From an uncultured Hungatella sp. (lineage in GTDB: Bacteria; Bacillota; Clostridia; Lachnospirales; Lachnospiraceae): a DNA stretch of 5,990 bases. Positions 5,548 through 5,990 of the stretch are shown here, piece after piece. The first letter of the stretch is position 1, and each line of letters opens with the position of its first letter. The position numbers were made by a program, and so were the translations under genes. The stretch is from assembly GCA_959018155.1 (NCBI GenBank), contig CAUEKH010000173.1, positions 1 to 5,990 on the forward strand. Direction: 5' to 3'. Below the pieces are notes generated by a model, which saw only the letters and a program-made list of their open reading frames with translations, did no database searches and was not told where the DNA came from.

Positions 5548-5990
5548 ATGTTTTGGAAGAAAGAAGCTGTCAACTGTATGGAGAATCAGTATTTTACCCA
5601 AAAAGAGCGAGAGGAAGCACGCAAGTGGGCGGAGGATTCCTCCTGGGTGGTACGGGAATGTTACGACGAAGATGAAGAATACATGGAGTGTGTCCGGGAT
5701 ATCATGGAAAATCCTGTTTTTCAGTCCATGGATTTATTTATGCAGCATGGGGATACTACCTGTAAGGCGCACTGCATCAAGGTATCTTATTTAAGTTACC
5801 GGATCTGCCGCCGCTTTGGATGGGACTATGTACAGACCACCAGAGCGGGACTTCTGCATGATTTATTCTTATACGACTGGCATACCCATGCGAAGGAGAC
5901 GGGAGAACACTTTCACGGATTTACCCATCCGCGCAGGGCGTTAGCCAACGCAGAAAAGTACTTTGACTTAACGGATAAGGAAAAGGACAT
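5548..5990 (+). CDS. HD-domain phosphohydrolase, partial at right edge
   Basis: The frame stays open to the window end (147 codons visible, 3' end missing). Residues 1-65 are charged and rich in aromatic residues. From about residue 70 the sequence fits an HD metal-dependent phosphohydrolase: H75 in KAHCIKVS, the H104-D105 pair in GLLHDLF, and histidines at 121, 123 and 127 in HFHGFTHPRRA. The final metal-binding aspartate would lie beyond the edge. HD proteins hydrolyse phosphate esters of nucleotides or related compounds; the substrate here cannot be told. There is no signal peptide or membrane segment in the visible part. The ATG at 5548 follows the glgA stop by three bases but has no clear ribosome binding site, so translation may be coupled to glgA. 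The ATG at 5578 (M11) is an alternative start with only a weak purine-rich stretch before it. It is probably the last part of a glgA operon. Confidence 0.85.
   Translation, partial: MFWKKEAVNCMENQYFTQKEREEARKWAEDSSWVVRECYDEDEEYMECVRDIMENPVFQSMDLFMQHGDTTCKAHCIKVSYLSYRICRRFGWDYVQTTRAGLLHDLFLYDWHTHAKETGEHFHGFTHPRRALANAEKYFDLTDKEKD

Noticed and set aside
5534..5794. 86-codon plus-strand frame after glgA
   Set aside because: It is the wrong frame: the frame from 5548 contains the HD motif and remains open to the edge.
1..5990. Mobile element, phage, CRISPR or defence system
   Set aside because: No transposase, integrase, terminal repeats with target duplications, or spaced repeat arrays are present; the genes are ordinary metabolic and sporulation genes.

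Overview
The window looks like chromosomal DNA of an anaerobic, spore-forming Firmicute. A Lachnospiraceae (Clostridium cluster XIVa) member is the best guess, from the Spo0A and GlgA sequence types, strong AGGAGG-type ribosome binding sites and AT-rich intergenic DNA flanking moderately GC-rich genes. That placement is inference from sequence style, not from a search. All supported genes lie on the + strand, and no tRNA, rRNA, CRISPR array or transposase is visible.

Layout. Positions 1-326 are non-coding: small repeats, a consensus -10 box and a folded leader. At 327-2705 is a complete GH31 alpha-xylosidase of the YicI type, with both catalytic aspartates and all five residues that shape the xylose pocket of E. 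coli YicI. An intrinsic terminator at 2790-2826 closes that unit. The 483-base gap 2706-3188 is dense in signals: a candidate promoter (2849-2877) whose predicted start falls on the first base of a nested inverted repeat (2884-2942), a second long inverted repeat (2994-3066), a perfect 0A box with a degenerate copy one helical turn away (3076-3093), and a proximal promoter (3112-3140). At 3189-3991 is spo0A, the master regulator of sporulation, broken by a one-base deletion after codon 15. A short intergenic region holds a -10 box and a hairpin that overlaps the glgA Shine-Dalgarno. Then comes glgA (glycogen synthase, 4099-5544), and three bases later an HD-domain phosphohydrolase that runs off the right edge.

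How the genes may work together. The GH31 enzyme is a separate carbohydrate-utilisation unit that would release xylose from xyloglucan oligosaccharides in the cytoplasm. spo0A carries its own autoregulatory sites. glgA would store carbon as glycogen and is probably co-transcribed with the HD-domain gene. A link between the sporulation decision and glycogen storage is possible because spo0A transcription may read into glgA through the leader hairpin, but this is inference.

The observations most worth checking are the spo0A frameshift (a real asporogenous mutation or a sequence error), the possible short RNA or distal leader upstream of spo0A, and the hairpin plus T-tract that covers the glgA ribosome binding site. 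I did not find a convincing new multi-gene system.
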